Notes: generated by a model not told the origin, from the sequence alone. Shown: positions 15,915 to 26,835, numbered from the stretch's first letter. The stretch is DNA of 64,000 bases from Herbidospora daliensis (GCF_001570585.1 NZ_BBXF01000011.1:1-64000), one strand, 5' to 3'. Made by a program: numbers and translations.

Positions 15915-16844
15915 CTAGTGCTGGGGGAGCGCTTCGACGCCTTGTGGGAGCGTGCCCTCACGGGTCGCCTCGTCGAGGAACGCCAGCAGAACGGCCCTGA
16001 ACGCCTGGGCGGCACGGGTCGGCTCAACATCCTTGCGGTGCGCCAGCGCAACGGTTCTGCGCAGCCCCGGCAGCAGGGGGGCGCCCACCAGGCCGGGCCG
16101 TCCGTCGAGCACCATCGAGGGCACCACGGCCACCCCGAGCCCGGCTTCGACGAACCGGAGGACGGCGTCCATCTCGCCTCCCTCGACCGCGAACCGGGGT
16201 TCGAACCCGGCCTGGCGGCAGGCGTTCAAGGTGGCTTCGCGCAGGTCGTAGCCGCGCCGGAACATCACCAGAGGACGGCGGCGCAGCTCGTCGATGCGGA
16301 CGTGGGGCCGGCGGGGAGCCAGGTGGGCGGGGGCGGCGACGACGAGGTGCTCCCGGAGGATCTCCTCGGTGACCAGCGACGGGTCGTCGCTCTGCAGCGG
16401 CAGGATGATCAGCGACAGGTCGAGCTGCCCCCGGGCCAGCGCCCGCACCAGGTCGCGCGAGCCGCCCTCCTCGACCTGGATCTCCACCCCCGGGTAGTCG
16501 TGGTGGAAGCGGGCCAGCGCGTCGGCCAGCAGCCCCGCGCACAGTGACGGTGTGGCCCCGAGCCTGACCCGGCCGCGCCGCAGCCCGGCGAGCTCGGCGA
16601 CCTCGCGCCGGGCCGTCTCGGCGTCGGCCAGCATGCGCCGGGCGAGCGGCAGCAGGGCCTCTCCGGCGGGGGTGAGCGTGACGTTGCCGCGCGCCCGGCT
16701 GAACAGGGGCGCGCCGAGGTCGGTCTCCAGGGTCTTGATCTGCTTGCTCAGCGACGGCTGGGCCACCCGCATCCGCTCGGCCGCGTGGGTGAAGTGACGC
16801 GTCTCCGCCACCGCCACGAAGTAGGCGAGCTGCTGCAACTGCAC
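15915..16844 (-). CDS. LysR-family transcriptional regulator
   Basis: 309 aa, GTG start. The N-terminal winged helix-turn-helix (about 1-60) contains FTHAAERMRVAQPSLSKQI; the C-terminal periplasmic-binding-like effector domain covers about 90-295. It is divergent from the sdhCAB operon, which is the usual arrangement for a LysR regulator and its target, and a LysR-type dyad lies in between. No Shine-Dalgarno sequence is visible; a TACAGT hexamer (minus strand, 16858-16853) lies 8 bases before the GTG, so the mRNA may be leaderless. The effector is unknown; a C4 dicarboxylate would be a natural guess. Confidence 0.92.
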   Translation of the reverse strand: MQLQQLAYFVAVAETRHFTHAAERMRVAQPSLSKQIKTLETDLGAPLFSRARGNVTLTPAGEALLPLARRMLADAETARREVAELAGLRRGRVRLGATPSLCAGLLADALARFHHDYPGVEIQVEEGGSRDLVRALARGQLDLSLIILPLQSDDPSLVTEEILREHLVVAAPAHLAPRRPHVRIDELRRRPLVMFRRGYDLREATLNACRQAGFEPRFAVEGGEMDAVLRFVEAGLGVAVVPSMVLDGRPGLVGAPLLPGLRRTVALAHRKDVEPTRAAQAFRAVLLAFLDEATREGTLPQGVEALPQH

Positions 16845-16924
16845 AGCTCATCACTGTACGGCTGTGACTTTCGTCGCACGGGATCACCCTGGCCCGAAGG
16901 TCTTCCGCGCCAGGCCAGAGCACA

Positions 16925-16937
16925 TAGCCAGGGGCTA
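16925..16937. promoter_or_regulatory. LysR box upstream of sdhC
   Basis: TAGCC-AGG-GGCTA is a perfect T-N11-A dyad (one more base pair on each side gives ATAGCC-N3-GGCTAT). It centres 66 bases before the predicted sdhC start point at 16997, the normal place of a LysR recognition site. Confidence 0.65.
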
Positions 16938-16959
16938 TCGAAACCAGACCCGCGATGAC

Positions 16960-16989
16960 TTGGACGCCAACTGAGCCGCTTCCTAGCGT
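16960..16989 (+). promoter_or_regulatory. sdhCAB promoter
   Basis: TTGGAC (16960-16965), 18-base spacer, TAGCGT (16984-16989). The predicted transcript start falls at or next to the GTG at 16997, which implies a leaderless mRNA. Confidence 0.55.
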
Positions 16990-16996
16990 TTCGAGC

Positions 16997-17730
16997 GTGA
17001 CTGCCACCATCGACCGGGGCAAGGCCACCGAACCGGTCACCCAGATACCCACCAGGCCCCGGCGATCCCGGCGCCGGGTCTCGTCGAACTCCCTCAAGGC
17101 CGTCATGGCCGTGTCGGGCGCGGTCCTGGTCTTCTTCCTGGTCGCCCACATGGCCGGCAACCTGAAGATCTTCGCCGGCGCCGAGTCGTTCAACGGCTAC
17201 GCCGCCTGGCTCCGCGAGGTCGGCTACCCGCTGCTGCCGCACCGGGGCCTGCTGACCATCCTCGAAGCGGGCCTGGTCGTCGCGGTCGTGGCGCACATGT
17301 ACTCGGCGATCGTGCTGGCCCGCCGCGCGGCGCACGCGCGTCCGGTCAAGTACGCCGCCAAGGTCAAGTCCCGCGCCAACGGCTACGCCACCCGGACCAT
17401 GCGCTGGGGCGGCGTGATCATCTTCTTCTTCGTGATCTACCACCTGCTCGACATGACCTTCGGCGTGGCCAACCCCGAGGGCCACGCCGCCACCCCGTTC
17501 GCCCGGATGGTGGCCGGGTTCGAGCCGGCCCGGTGGTACATCACGGTGTTCTACGTGATCTCGGTGGTCATGGTCGGCCTGCACCTGCGGCACGGCCTGT
17601 GGAGCGCCCTGCAGACCCTCGGCCTGGCCCGGCGTTACCCCGTGCTGAAGGCGAGCGCGGCCGGTCTCAGCGCCCTGCTGACGATCGGGTTCCTGGTCGT
17701 CCCGCTGGCGATCACTTTTGGAGTCGTGCG

Positions 17731-17734
<4 letters not shown>
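16997..17734 (+). CDS. sdhC: Succinate dehydrogenase cytochrome b subunit (b558 family)
   Basis: 245 aa from GTG 16997, chosen because a promoter -10 ends 7 bases before it; an in-frame ATG at 16955 lies inside that promoter. Five membrane helices carry His residues suited to haem b ([31 protein letters not shown]), as in single-subunit anchors of the TIGR02046/b558 type. It links SdhA/SdhB to the membrane and menaquinone. Its stop overlaps the sdhA start (ATGA). Confidence 0.92.
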
Positions 17735-19652
<1,918 letters not shown>

Positions 19653-19656
<4 letters not shown>

Positions 19657-20399
19657 ACCTCACCCTGAAGGTCTGGCGGCAGAGCGGCCCCGACGACGAC
19701 GGGCGGCTGGTGCGCTACGAGATCGAGGACGTCTCCCCGGACATGTCGTTCCTGGAGATGCTCGACGTGCTCAACGAGCGGCTCATCCTGGCGGGCGACG
19801 ACCCGGTCGCCTTCGACCACGACTGCCGCGAGGGCATCTGCGGCATGTGCTCGATGATGATCGACGGCGTCGCGCACGGCCCGCAGAAGAACACCACCAC
19901 GTGCCAGCTGCACATGCGCCACTACAACGACGGCGACACCATCGTCATCGAGCCGTGGCGGGCCCGCCCGTTCCCGGTCGTGAAGGACCTGGTCGTCGAC
20001 CGTTCGGCGTTCGACCGCATCATCCAGGCGGGCGGCTTCATCTCCGTCCCGGCCGGATCGGCCCCCGACGCCCACGCCACCCCGGTGCCGAAGCTCGACG
20101 CCGACTCGGCGTTCGACGCGGCCACCTGCATCGGCTGCGGCGCGTGCGTGGCCGCCTGCCCGAACGGCTCGGCCTCGCTGTTCACCGCCGCCAAGATCAC
20201 CCACCTGGGCCTGCTCCCGCAGGGCCAGCCCGAACGGGGCTCCCGGGCCCGCGCCATGGTCGAGCAGATGGACGAGGAGGGCTTCGGCGGCTGCACCAAC
20301 ACCGGCGAGTGCACCGCGGTATGCCCGAAGGGCATTCCTCTCGACACGATCGCTCGCATGAACGCCGACTACCTGAGAGCATCCCGCAAGTCTGGGTAG
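19653..20399 (+). CDS. sdhB: Succinate dehydrogenase / fumarate reductase iron-sulfur subunit
   Basis: 248 aa, GTG start inside the sdhA stop. The [2Fe-2S] motif [12 protein letters not shown] sits in the N-terminal domain; [12 protein letters not shown] and the later [12 protein letters not shown] hold the remaining clusters. Role as electron relay between SdhA and the b558 anchor is clear. The protein is unlike the SdhB at 9106 outside the cluster motifs. A strong hairpin follows. Confidence 0.95.
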
Positions 20400-20413
20400 G
20401 GACAGGGACGCCC

Positions 20414-20453
20414 GGCCCCTGCCACAACCAAATGGCCGGTTGTGGCAGGGGCC
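20414..20453. terminator. Bidirectional hairpin terminator
   Basis: A 16-bp perfect stem (GGCCCCTGCCACAACC and complement) with loop AAATGGCC lies between the convergent sdhB and Clp-N genes. There is no long T-run, so it is of the U-poor type. Confidence 0.8.
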
Positions 20454-20458
20454 GTGCT

Positions 20459-21034
20459 CTATCTGGCCGGGCTGCCCAGTTCCTGGACGAGCGCCTCCCG
20501 GACCCGGTCCGGTGAGATGCCCGACTCGACGATGATCTGCATGGCCAGCCCGCCGCCCTCGCGGATGACGCCCAGCAGGACGTGCCCGTCGCTGATCGAC
20601 TTGTGCTTGAGGGCGATGGCCTCGCGCAGCGACAACTCCAGCGTCTTCTTCGCGCGCGGGCCGAAGGGGATGTGCCTGCCGCTGCGCAGGTGGCCCCGGT
20701 GGTCGCGGACCGGTTCGCGGTCGAGGGCGCCGGGACCGAACGCCTCCTCGACCTTCTCCCTGATGGCGTCGAGGTCGATGCCGATGGTGCTCAGCAGTGC
20801 GGCGTCGAGTTCGGGCCCGCGCCGCCCGCCGGGCTGGTTGAGGATGTCGCGGAGCCGGGCCTCGGCGCCTCCGTGGTCGAGGCCCGTCAGGACGCGGGCG
20901 GCCAGCGACTCCGGGTCCTGGAGCATGCCCAGGAGGAGGTGTTCGGTGCCGATGCGCGGATGGTTCAGGCGCCGGGCCTCCACCTGGGCGGCGGAGACGA
21001 CCCGGCGGGCGTCGTCGGTGAATCGTTCGAACAT
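20459..21034 (-). CDS. Stand-alone Clp N-domain protein
   Basis: 191 aa; ATG at 21034 follows GGGGAG. Two ClpA/C N-terminal repeats (about 1-80 and 115-185) are visible, each with the pattern A-(L/R)-x-H-(K/P)-x-I-(G/S)-x-(E/D)-H-(L/V)-L-L-G. There is no AAA+ ATPase domain. Such proteins can act as adaptors or decoys that bind Clp substrates or, as for ClpC N-domains, phospho-arginine or antibiotics. It is co-transcribed with a small HTH protein whose stop lies 2 bases before its start, a pairing common in actinomycetes. Confidence 0.88.
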   Translation of the reverse strand: MFERFTDDARRVVSAAQVEARRLNHPRIGTEHLLLGMLQDPESLAARVLTGLDHGGAEARLRDILNQPGGRRGPELDAALLSTIGIDLDAIREKVEEAFGPGALDREPVRDHRGHLRSGRHIPFGPRAKKTLELSLREAIALKHKSISDGHVLLGVIREGGGLAMQIIVESGISPDRVREALVQELGSPAR

Positions 21035-21036
21035 CG

Positions 21037-21270
21037 TCAGTCTCCCCGTCTGAGCAGGCCGCGCCCGCCCGCGTACTTCTTGTGGACGGCCTGTCTGGTG
21101 ACGTCGAGGTGGACGGCGATGTCCTGCCACGACCAGCCCTGTTCGCGGGCGTTCTCGACCTGGAGGGCCTCCAGGCGGTCGACGAGGATCCGCAGCGCCC
21201 TCACGGCCCGCAGACCGATCGAGGGATCACGACTGCTCGCGTCGGAGGCGAGCTGCGCTGTCTCGTTCAT
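21037..21270 (-). CDS. Small HTH regulator paired with Clp-N protein
   Basis: 77 aa from ATG 21270. A predicted amphipathic helix (about 20-45) precedes a helix-turn-helix (about 47-68, WSWQDIAVHLDVTRQAVHKK). The -10 hexamer TACATT ends 6 bases before the ATG and lies inside one arm of the operator at 21274-21317, so the mRNA should be leaderless and the gene probably autoregulated. It is the natural candidate to bind that operator and thereby also control the divergent ABC exporter. Confidence 0.82.
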   Translation of the reverse strand: MNETAQLASDASSRDPSIGLRAVRALRILVDRLEALQVENAREQGWSWQDIAVHLDVTRQAVHKKYAGGRGLLRRGD

Positions 21271-21273
21271 GGT

Positions 21274-21317
21274 GTCAATGTAGGTTGACGCCGCCCTTCG
21301 TGTCAACCTACATTGAC
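21274..21317. promoter_or_regulatory. Double operator with two overlapping divergent promoters
   Basis: GTCAATGTAGGTTGAC (21274-21289) and its exact reverse complement (21302-21317) are separated by 12 bases. Each arm is itself a GTCAA-N6-TTGAC dyad. Plus strand: -35 TTGACG (21285-21290), 18 bases, -10 TACATT (21309-21314). Minus strand: -35 TTGACA (21306-21301), 18 bases, -10 TACATT (21282-21277). Each arm thus holds the -10 of one promoter and most of the -35 of the other. Confidence 0.8.
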
Positions 21318-21362
21318 GTAAATGGCTGGACGGCTGTTCAGCGAGGTTGCCAGGCTGGCAGG

Positions 21363-23045
21363 ATGCGCGCTCTTCCGGCCGGCGATCCCGGCCAACCAGA
21401 CACGCGCGGGCCCGGCAGATACCTCTGGTGGATGGCTCGCGAACAGGGCCTGCCCATGTGGCTCGGCATCACCTACGCAATCCTGTGGTGGACCACCCAG
21501 GCCCTCATCCCGGCCGTCATCGGGTTCGGCGTCGACGCCGTCATCGGCAAGGACACCGGCGAGCTCGCGCGCTGGTCGGCGGTGCTGTTCGCGCTCGGCG
21601 CGGTGCAGGCCCTCACCGGCGTGCTGCGGCACCGCTGCGCCGTCTACACGTGGCTCTCGGCCGCCTACACCACCGTCCAGCTGACCGGCCGCCAGGCCAC
21701 CCGCCTCGGCGCGACCCTGCCCAAGCGGCTGTCGACCGGCGAGGTGGTGAGCGTCGGCAACTCCGACATCGCCCACATCGGCAACGCGATGGACATCATT
21801 CTGCGCGGCGCGGGCGCGGCCGTCGCGGTCGTCGTCGTCACCGTCATCATGTTGTCGGCGTCGTTGCCGCTCGGCCTGCTCGTGGTGATCGGGGTGCCGT
21901 TGATGGCGCTGGTTATCAGCCCGCTGCTGCGGCCGCTGCACCGCCGCCAGCACGCCCAGCGCGACCTTCAGGGCGACCTCGCCACCCGGGCCGGCGACAT
22001 CGTCGCGGGGCTGCGGGTGCTGCGCGGCATCGGCGGCGAGCAGGTGTTCGCCGAACGCTACCGGGCCGAGTCGCAGCGCACCCGCGCGGCGGGCGTGCGG
22101 GTCGCCTCGGTCGAGTCGCTGCTCGAAGGCGCCCAGGTCCTGCTGCCCGGTCTGCTGATCGCCTGCGTGACCTGGCTCGGCGCCCGCTTCGCGCTCGCGG
22201 GCGACCTGTCGGCGGGCGAGCTCGTCTCCTTCTACGGGTACGCCGTCTTCCTGATCGCCCCGCTGCGCACGCTTACCGAGGCCGCCGACAAGCTGACCAA
22301 GGGCGTCGTGGCGTCCAAGCGGGTCGTGCGCATCCTGTCGCTGGAGCCCGAGATCACCGGCGGCGCCGGCCAGGCCCGCCACGGCGACCTGCACGACGAG
22401 GAGTCGGGCGTCGTGCTCCGCGAGGGCGTGGTCACCGCGCTCGCCGCGGCCACGCCCGAGGAGGCGAGCGCCATCGCCGACCGCCTGGGCCGCTACTCCG
22501 ACGGCCGGGTGACGCTCGGGGGCGTGCCGCTGGCCGACCTGTCCGTGACGGCGGTGCGCGAGCACATCGTGGTCGCCGACAACGCCGCCGCGCTGTTCGC
22601 CGGGGTGCTCCGCGAGGAGCTCGACGTCCGGGGCCGCGGCGACGTCGAAGCGGCCGTGCACGCCGCCTGCGCGGAGGACATCGTCGAGGCGCTGCCCGAG
22701 GGCCTGGACACCCACGTGGCCGAGGCCGGGCGGGAGTTCTCCGGCGGCCAGCAGCAGCGGCTCCGCCTCGCGCGGGCGCTGACCGCCGACCCGGAGATCC
22801 TGATCCTGGTCGAGCCGACCAGCGCCGTCGACGCGCACACCGAGGCCCGCATCGCCGAACGCCTCGCCAAGGCCCGCGCCGGGCGGGCCACCCTGGTCGT
22901 CACCACGAGCCCGCTCGTGCTCGACCGGGCCGACCACGTCTTCTACGTCGAAGACGGACGGGCGGCCGCCGAAGGCACCCACCGCGAGCTGCTGACCGCC
23001 AGCACCGCCTACCGCGCCACCGTCACCCGAGGGGAGGACCGATGA
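21363..23045 (+). CDS. ABC exporter half with degenerate nucleotide-binding domain
   Basis: 560 aa; ATG 21363 chosen because upstream in-frame sequence lies in the promoter. Six membrane helices (about 20-305) are followed by an NBD. The NBD lacks Walker A (GVVTALAAATPEEAS stands where GxxGxGKS is expected), has Val for the Walker B Asp (LILVEPTSAVD) and no H-loop His (VVTTSPLV), yet keeps a perfect signature FSGGQQQRLRLARAL. It cannot form its own ATP site but can complete the partner's. The stop overlaps the second half-transporter (ATGA), so they form a heterodimer. The substrate is unknown; drugs or lipids/peptides are usual for the family. Confidence 0.9.
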   Translation: MRALPAGDPGQPDTRGPGRYLWWMAREQGLPMWLGITYAILWWTTQALIPAVIGFGVDAVIGKDTGELARWSAVLFALGAVQALTGVLRHRCAVYTWLSAAYTTVQLTGRQATRLGATLPKRLSTGEVVSVGNSDIAHIGNAMDIILRGAGAAVAVVVVTVIMLSASLPLGLLVVIGVPLMALVISPLLRPLHRRQHAQRDLQGDLATRAGDIVAGLRVLRGIGGEQVFAERYRAESQRTRAAGVRVASVESLLEGAQVLLPGLLIACVTWLGARFALAGDLSAGELVSFYGYAVFLIAPLRTLTEAADKLTKGVVASKRVVRILSLEPEITGGAGQARHGDLHDEESGVVLREGVVTALAAATPEEASAIADRLGRYSDGRVTLGGVPLADLSVTAVREHIVVADNAAALFAGVLREELDVRGRGDVEAAVHAACAEDIVEALPEGLDTHVAEAGREFSGGQQQRLRLARALTADPEILILVEPTSAVDAHTEARIAERLAKARAGRATLVVTTSPLVLDRADHVFYVEDGRAAAEGTHRELLTASTAYRATVTRGEDR

Positions 23046-24775
23046 GCCGCCAGATCCTGCCGATCGCCGACAAGGCGCAGGTACGCGCCTACGCCCGGCG
23101 CCTGATGGTCAGGTATCCGAAGCAGTTGTCACTCGCGCTGGCCCTCCACGGCCTGGCCGCGCTCACCGGCCTGGCCGGCCCGGCGCTGCTCGGCGGCCTC
23201 GTGCAGTCGGTCGCCGAGGGCAGGCACGACGTCGCCGTCGACGTGATCGCCCTGGCGATCGCCGGGTTCGTGGTCGCCCAGGGGATCCTGACCCGGTTCG
23301 CCGTGTACGCCTCCTCGCGGCTCGGCGAGAAGGTGCTGGCCGAACTGCGCCAGGACTTCGTCGACCGGGTGCTCGGGCTGCCGCTCTCCACGGTCGAGCG
23401 GGCCGGGTCGGGCGACCTGATCACCCGGACCTCCCGCGACGTCGACTCGTTGTCGCGGACCGTCCGGCACGCCGTGCCGGAGATCCTGATCGCGCTGGTC
23501 ACCGGCGTGTTCATGATCGGCGCGCTGTTCGTGGTCGGGCCGCTGATGCTGCTGCCGTCGCTGCTGGCGGCGCCGCTGCTGTGGATCTCCACCCGGTGGT
23601 ACCTGAACCGGTCGGGCCCCGCCTACCTGCGCGAGGGCGCGGCGTACGCCAACCTCACCGAGGGCCTCGCGCAGACCGTCGAGGGCGCCCGGACCGTCGA
23701 GGCGCTGGGCCTGGCCGACCGGCGGCGCGACCGGACCGACGACGACATCCGGGAGTCCTACGCCGCCGAGCGCTACTCGCTCAGCCTGCGGACCGTCTGG
23801 TTCCCGTCGGTCGAGATGGGCTACGTCATCCCGGTCGTCGCCACGCTGTTCATCGGCGGCCTGTTCTACACGCAGGGCTGGGTCACGCTGTTCCAGGTGA
23901 CCGCGGGCACGCTCTACGTCCAGCAGCTCGTCGACCCGCTCGACCGGCTGCTGTCGTGGATCGACGAGCTCCAGGTCGGCAGCGCCTCGATGGCCCGCCT
24001 CCTGGGCGTCGCCAACGTGCCCGACGACCGGGCGCCCTCGGGGGCGACCCCCGACGGCGACGCGATCAGGGCCGACGACGTGCGCTACGCGTACCGGGAG
24101 GGACACGACGTCCTGCACGGCATCGACCTCGACGTGCGGCCGGGCGAACGGCTGGCCATGGTCGGGCCGTCGGGGGCCGGCAAGTCGACCCTCGGGCGGC
24201 TGCTGGCCGGCATCCACGGCCCCCGGACCGGCACGGTCACCGTCGGCGGCGCGTCGCTGGTCGAGCTGCCGCTCGGCGAGCTGCGCGGCCAGGTCGCCCT
24301 GGTCACCCAGGAGCACCACGTGTTCAAGGGGACGCTGCGCGACAACGTCCTCATCGGCCGTCCCGAGGCCGATGACGACGCCGTGCGGCGGGCCCTTGCG
24401 GCCGTCGACGCCTGGGAGTGGGCCAGGAGGCTGGGCCTGGACGCCGAGGTCGGCTCGGGCGGCGTGAGCGTCTCGCCGGCGCAGGCGCAGCAGCTCGCGC
24501 TGGCGCGGCTGGTGCTGGCCGACCCGCACACGCTGGTGCTCGACGAGGCGACCTCGCTGATCGACCCCCGCCAGGCCCGCCACCTGGAGCGGTCGCTGGC
24601 GGCGGTCCTCGACGGGCGCACTGTGATCGCCATCGCGCACCGTCTCTACACGGCCCACGACGCCGACCGGGTGGCCGTCGTCGAGGACGGCCGGATCAGC
24701 GAACTCGGCTCCCACGAGGAACTGGTCGAGGCCGGCGGCCCCTACGCGGCCCTGTGGGAGAGCTGGCGGCGCTAG
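23042..24775 (+). CDS. ABC exporter half with active Walker motifs
   Basis: 577 aa. Six-helix membrane domain (about 25-320) and NBD (about 350-577) with Walker A GPSGAGKST, Q-loop VTQEHH, Walker B HTLVLDEATS and H-loop AIAHRL. The signature is degenerate (VSVSPAQAQQ instead of LSGGQ). Together with the previous gene this gives one canonical site (this Walker A/B plus partner FSGGQ) and one dead site, as in asymmetric heterodimeric exporters. Expression should start from the divergent operator region at 21274-21317. Confidence 0.92.
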   Translation: MSRQILPIADKAQVRAYARRLMVRYPKQLSLALALHGLAALTGLAGPALLGGLVQSVAEGRHDVAVDVIALAIAGFVVAQGILTRFAVYASSRLGEKVLAELRQDFVDRVLGLPLSTVERAGSGDLITRTSRDVDSLSRTVRHAVPEILIALVTGVFMIGALFVVGPLMLLPSLLAAPLLWISTRWYLNRSGPAYLREGAAYANLTEGLAQTVEGARTVEALGLADRRRDRTDDDIRESYAAERYSLSLRTVWFPSVEMGYVIPVVATLFIGGLFYTQGWVTLFQVTAGTLYVQQLVDPLDRLLSWIDELQVGSASMARLLGVANVPDDRAPSGATPDGDAIRADDVRYAYREGHDVLHGIDLDVRPGERLAMVGPSGAGKSTLGRLLAGIHGPRTGTVTVGGASLVELPLGELRGQVALVTQEHHVFKGTLRDNVLIGRPEADDDAVRRALAAVDAWEWARRLGLDAEVGSGGVSVSPAQAQQLALARLVLADPHTLVLDEATSLIDPRQARHLERSLAAVLDGRTVIAIAHRLYTAHDADRVAVVEDGRISELGSHEELVEAGGPYAALWESWRR

Positions 24776-24782
24776 CCGCGGC

Positions 24783-26816
24783 TTATTTCAGGGCCCGGCG
24801 GAGGAACTCGACCTGGAGCAGCAGGAGGTTCTCGGCCACGACCTCCTGCGGCGTCATGTGGGTGACGCCCGACAGCGGCAGCACGGTGTGCGGCCGCCCG
24901 GCGGCCAGCAGCGCCGACGACAACCGCAGCGTGTGGGCGGCCACCACGTTGTCGTCGGCCAGGCCGTGGATCAGCATCAGCGGGCGTTCCAGCTTCTCGG
25001 CGTCGGCCGCCAGCAGCGAGGAGTGCTCGTAGTGGCCCTCCGACGGGTGACCCAGATACCGCTCGGTGTACGCCGTGTCGTAGAGCCGCCAGTCGGTGAC
25101 CGGCGCGCCCGCGATGGCGGCGTGGAACACGTCGGGCCGCCGCAGCACCGCCAGCGCCGCCAGGTAGCCGCCGAACGACCAGCCCCGGATCGCGACCTTG
25201 GTCAGGTCGAGGTCGGGGTGGGGCATCGACTGGAGCACCTCGACCTGGTCGTCGAGGGTGACGGTGAAGTCGTGGTGGACCTCGCGCTCGAAGGCCGGGC
25301 CCCGGCCGGGGGTGCCGCGCCCGTCGGAGACGATCACCGCGAAGCCCTGCTCCGCCCACCACTGGGGCTCCAGGAACATGCGGTGGGAGTGCAGCACCCG
25401 CTGGGCGTGCGGCCCGCCGTAGGGGTCCATCAGGACCGGCAGCTTGGCCGACCCCTCGACGTGCCACGACGGCAGCAGGACGGCCGTGGAGAGCTCGCGG
25501 GAGCCCGCCCGCGACAGGGAGACGCGCAGGTCGAGACCGGGCCGCTCGGCCACGCTCGCGATCGGCGCCGAGCTCCCGTCGAGCCGGATCACCCGCACCG
25601 ACACGCCCTCGTGGTCGAGCGACTGCGCCACCACGACGGTCACGCCGCCGCTGCGGCGGCCGGTGAACACCCCCGCGTCGGTCGAGAGGGGGCTGAGGGT
25701 GCCCTGGGCGTACGACCAGAGCTGCACCTGCGCCGGGTCGCCGCCGCTCGCCGTGAACAGCACCACGTTGTCGTCGACGTCGACCACGCTGCGGACCTGC
25801 AGCGACGGCGGGGTCACCGGGCCGGCGCCGACGAACAGCCGTCGCCCGCCGTCGGCGTCGGCGACCCAGACCACCGCGCCGTCGGCGGTGTGCGCCGGGA
25901 CGCCCGGAGCCGCCTCGACCCACGTGTCGTCGACGTCCTCCCTGACCAGGGTGGTGCCGCCGGTCGTCGGGTCGACCGAGAGCAGCCGCAGCGACTTCTG
26001 GTCGCGGGCCAGCGTCACGATGAGCGGCCCGAAGGAGTCCCAGGAGGCGGTGACCAGGTATTCGTGCTCGAACGGCACCTCGGTGCGGATCCCGTCGAGG
26101 CCCACGATGTAGAGGTTGACCCGCGCGTTGGCGGTGCCGGCCGCCGGATAGGCGACGGAGACCGGCTCGTTGCCGGGGTTGGCCGGGTCGGCGATGTGCC
26201 AGATCTGCACCGGGGAGTCGTCGACCCGGGCGACCAGCAGCGCCGAGGCGTCGGGCGACCACCAGTAGCCGCGCATCCGGTCGAGCTCCTCGGAGGCGAT
26301 GAACTCGGCCAGGCCCCAGGTCGCGCCGTCTTCCCCGGCCACCTCGAAGTCGGAGCCGGTCTCCAGGTCCTGCACCCGCAGGCGGCCGCCGCTGACGTAG
26401 GCGACCTTGCCGCCGTCGGGGGACAGCCGCGGGTCGATCACCCCTCCCGGGGTCTTCAGCCAGCGGATCTCGCCGGCCTCCCAGACGTACAGGGCGCCGG
26501 AAAGGGTGAAGACGATCCGGTGGCCCGCGTAGGAGAACCCGACCACGCCGCCGGCCGACTCGCGGGCGCGCTCACGCCGGGCCCGCTCCTCCGGTGGCAG
26601 CTCCTCCTCGGCCGCGCCCAGGATCAGCGGGTCGACGAGCAGCCGCTCCTCGCCCGAGGCGACGTCGAGTTCCCACAGGCAGGTCACGGGGTCGGTGCCC
26701 GACTTGGTCCGCTGGAAGATCACCTTGTCACCGGAGGGGGTGAGGGTGAATCCGCGCGGCACCCCGAGCGTGAACCGGCGGGTCCGGGCATGCAGGCGAG
26801 GGAAGCTCTCAGTCAT
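24783..26816 (-). CDS. Prolyl oligopeptidase-family (S9, DPP-IV-like) serine peptidase
   Basis: 677 aa, no signal peptide. An N-terminal beta-propeller (about 1-420) contains [14 protein letters not shown], which includes the Glu-Glu pair that binds the substrate amino terminus in DPP-IV enzymes. The alpha/beta-hydrolase domain has Ser547 in GWSFGGY, Asp621 in GLADDNV and His653 in GVTHM. It probably removes dipeptides or short peptides in the cytoplasm. It is convergent with the ABC exporter, 7 bases away, and divergent from mshB with only 19 bases between start codons. Confidence 0.92.
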   Translation of the reverse strand: MTESFPRLHARTRRFTLGVPRGFTLTPSGDKVIFQRTKSGTDPVTCLWELDVASGEERLLVDPLILGAAEEELPPEERARRERARESAGGVVGFSYAGHRIVFTLSGALYVWEAGEIRWLKTPGGVIDPRLSPDGGKVAYVSGGRLRVQDLETGSDFEVAGEDGATWGLAEFIASEELDRMRGYWWSPDASALLVARVDDSPVQIWHIADPANPGNEPVSVAYPAAGTANARVNLYIVGLDGIRTEVPFEHEYLVTASWDSFGPLIVTLARDQKSLRLLSVDPTTGGTTLVREDVDDTWVEAAPGVPAHTADGAVVWVADADGGRRLFVGAGPVTPPSLQVRSVVDVDDNVVLFTASGGDPAQVQLWSYAQGTLSPLSTDAGVFTGRRSGGVTVVVAQSLDHEGVSVRVIRLDGSSAPIASVAERPGLDLRVSLSRAGSRELSTAVLLPSWHVEGSAKLPVLMDPYGGPHAQRVLHSHRMFLEPQWWAEQGFAVIVSDGRGTPGRGPAFEREVHHDFTVTLDDQVEVLQSMPHPDLDLTKVAIRGWSFGGYLAALAVLRRPDVFHAAIAGAPVTDWRLYDTAYTERYLGHPSEGHYEHSSLLAADAEKLERPLMLIHGLADDNVVAAHTLRLSSALLAAGRPHTVLPLSGVTHMTPQEVVAENLLLLQVEFLRRALK

Positions 26817-26823
26817 AGCCCCT

Positions 26824-26829
26824 TATAGT
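26824..26829 (+). promoter_or_regulatory. mshB -10 element (leaderless)
   Basis: TATAGT lies exactly 6 bases before the mshB ATG, within the 19-base gap between divergent starts. The same bases read ACTATA on the other strand, so the S9 gene and mshB may share an overlapping promoter core. Confidence 0.5.
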
Positions 26830-26835
26830 GCCAGC

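Noticed and set aside
16955-16996. Upstream ATG start for sdhC
   Set aside because: It lies at the -35 of a good promoter whose -10 ends 7 bases before GTG 16997, so it is probably not transcribed.
21322-21684. ATG at 21322 seven bases after the plus-strand TACATT, opening a 120-codon frame
   Set aside because: The frame overlaps the ABC transporter's first helices in another phase and gives no recognisable protein. The real frame begins at 21363.
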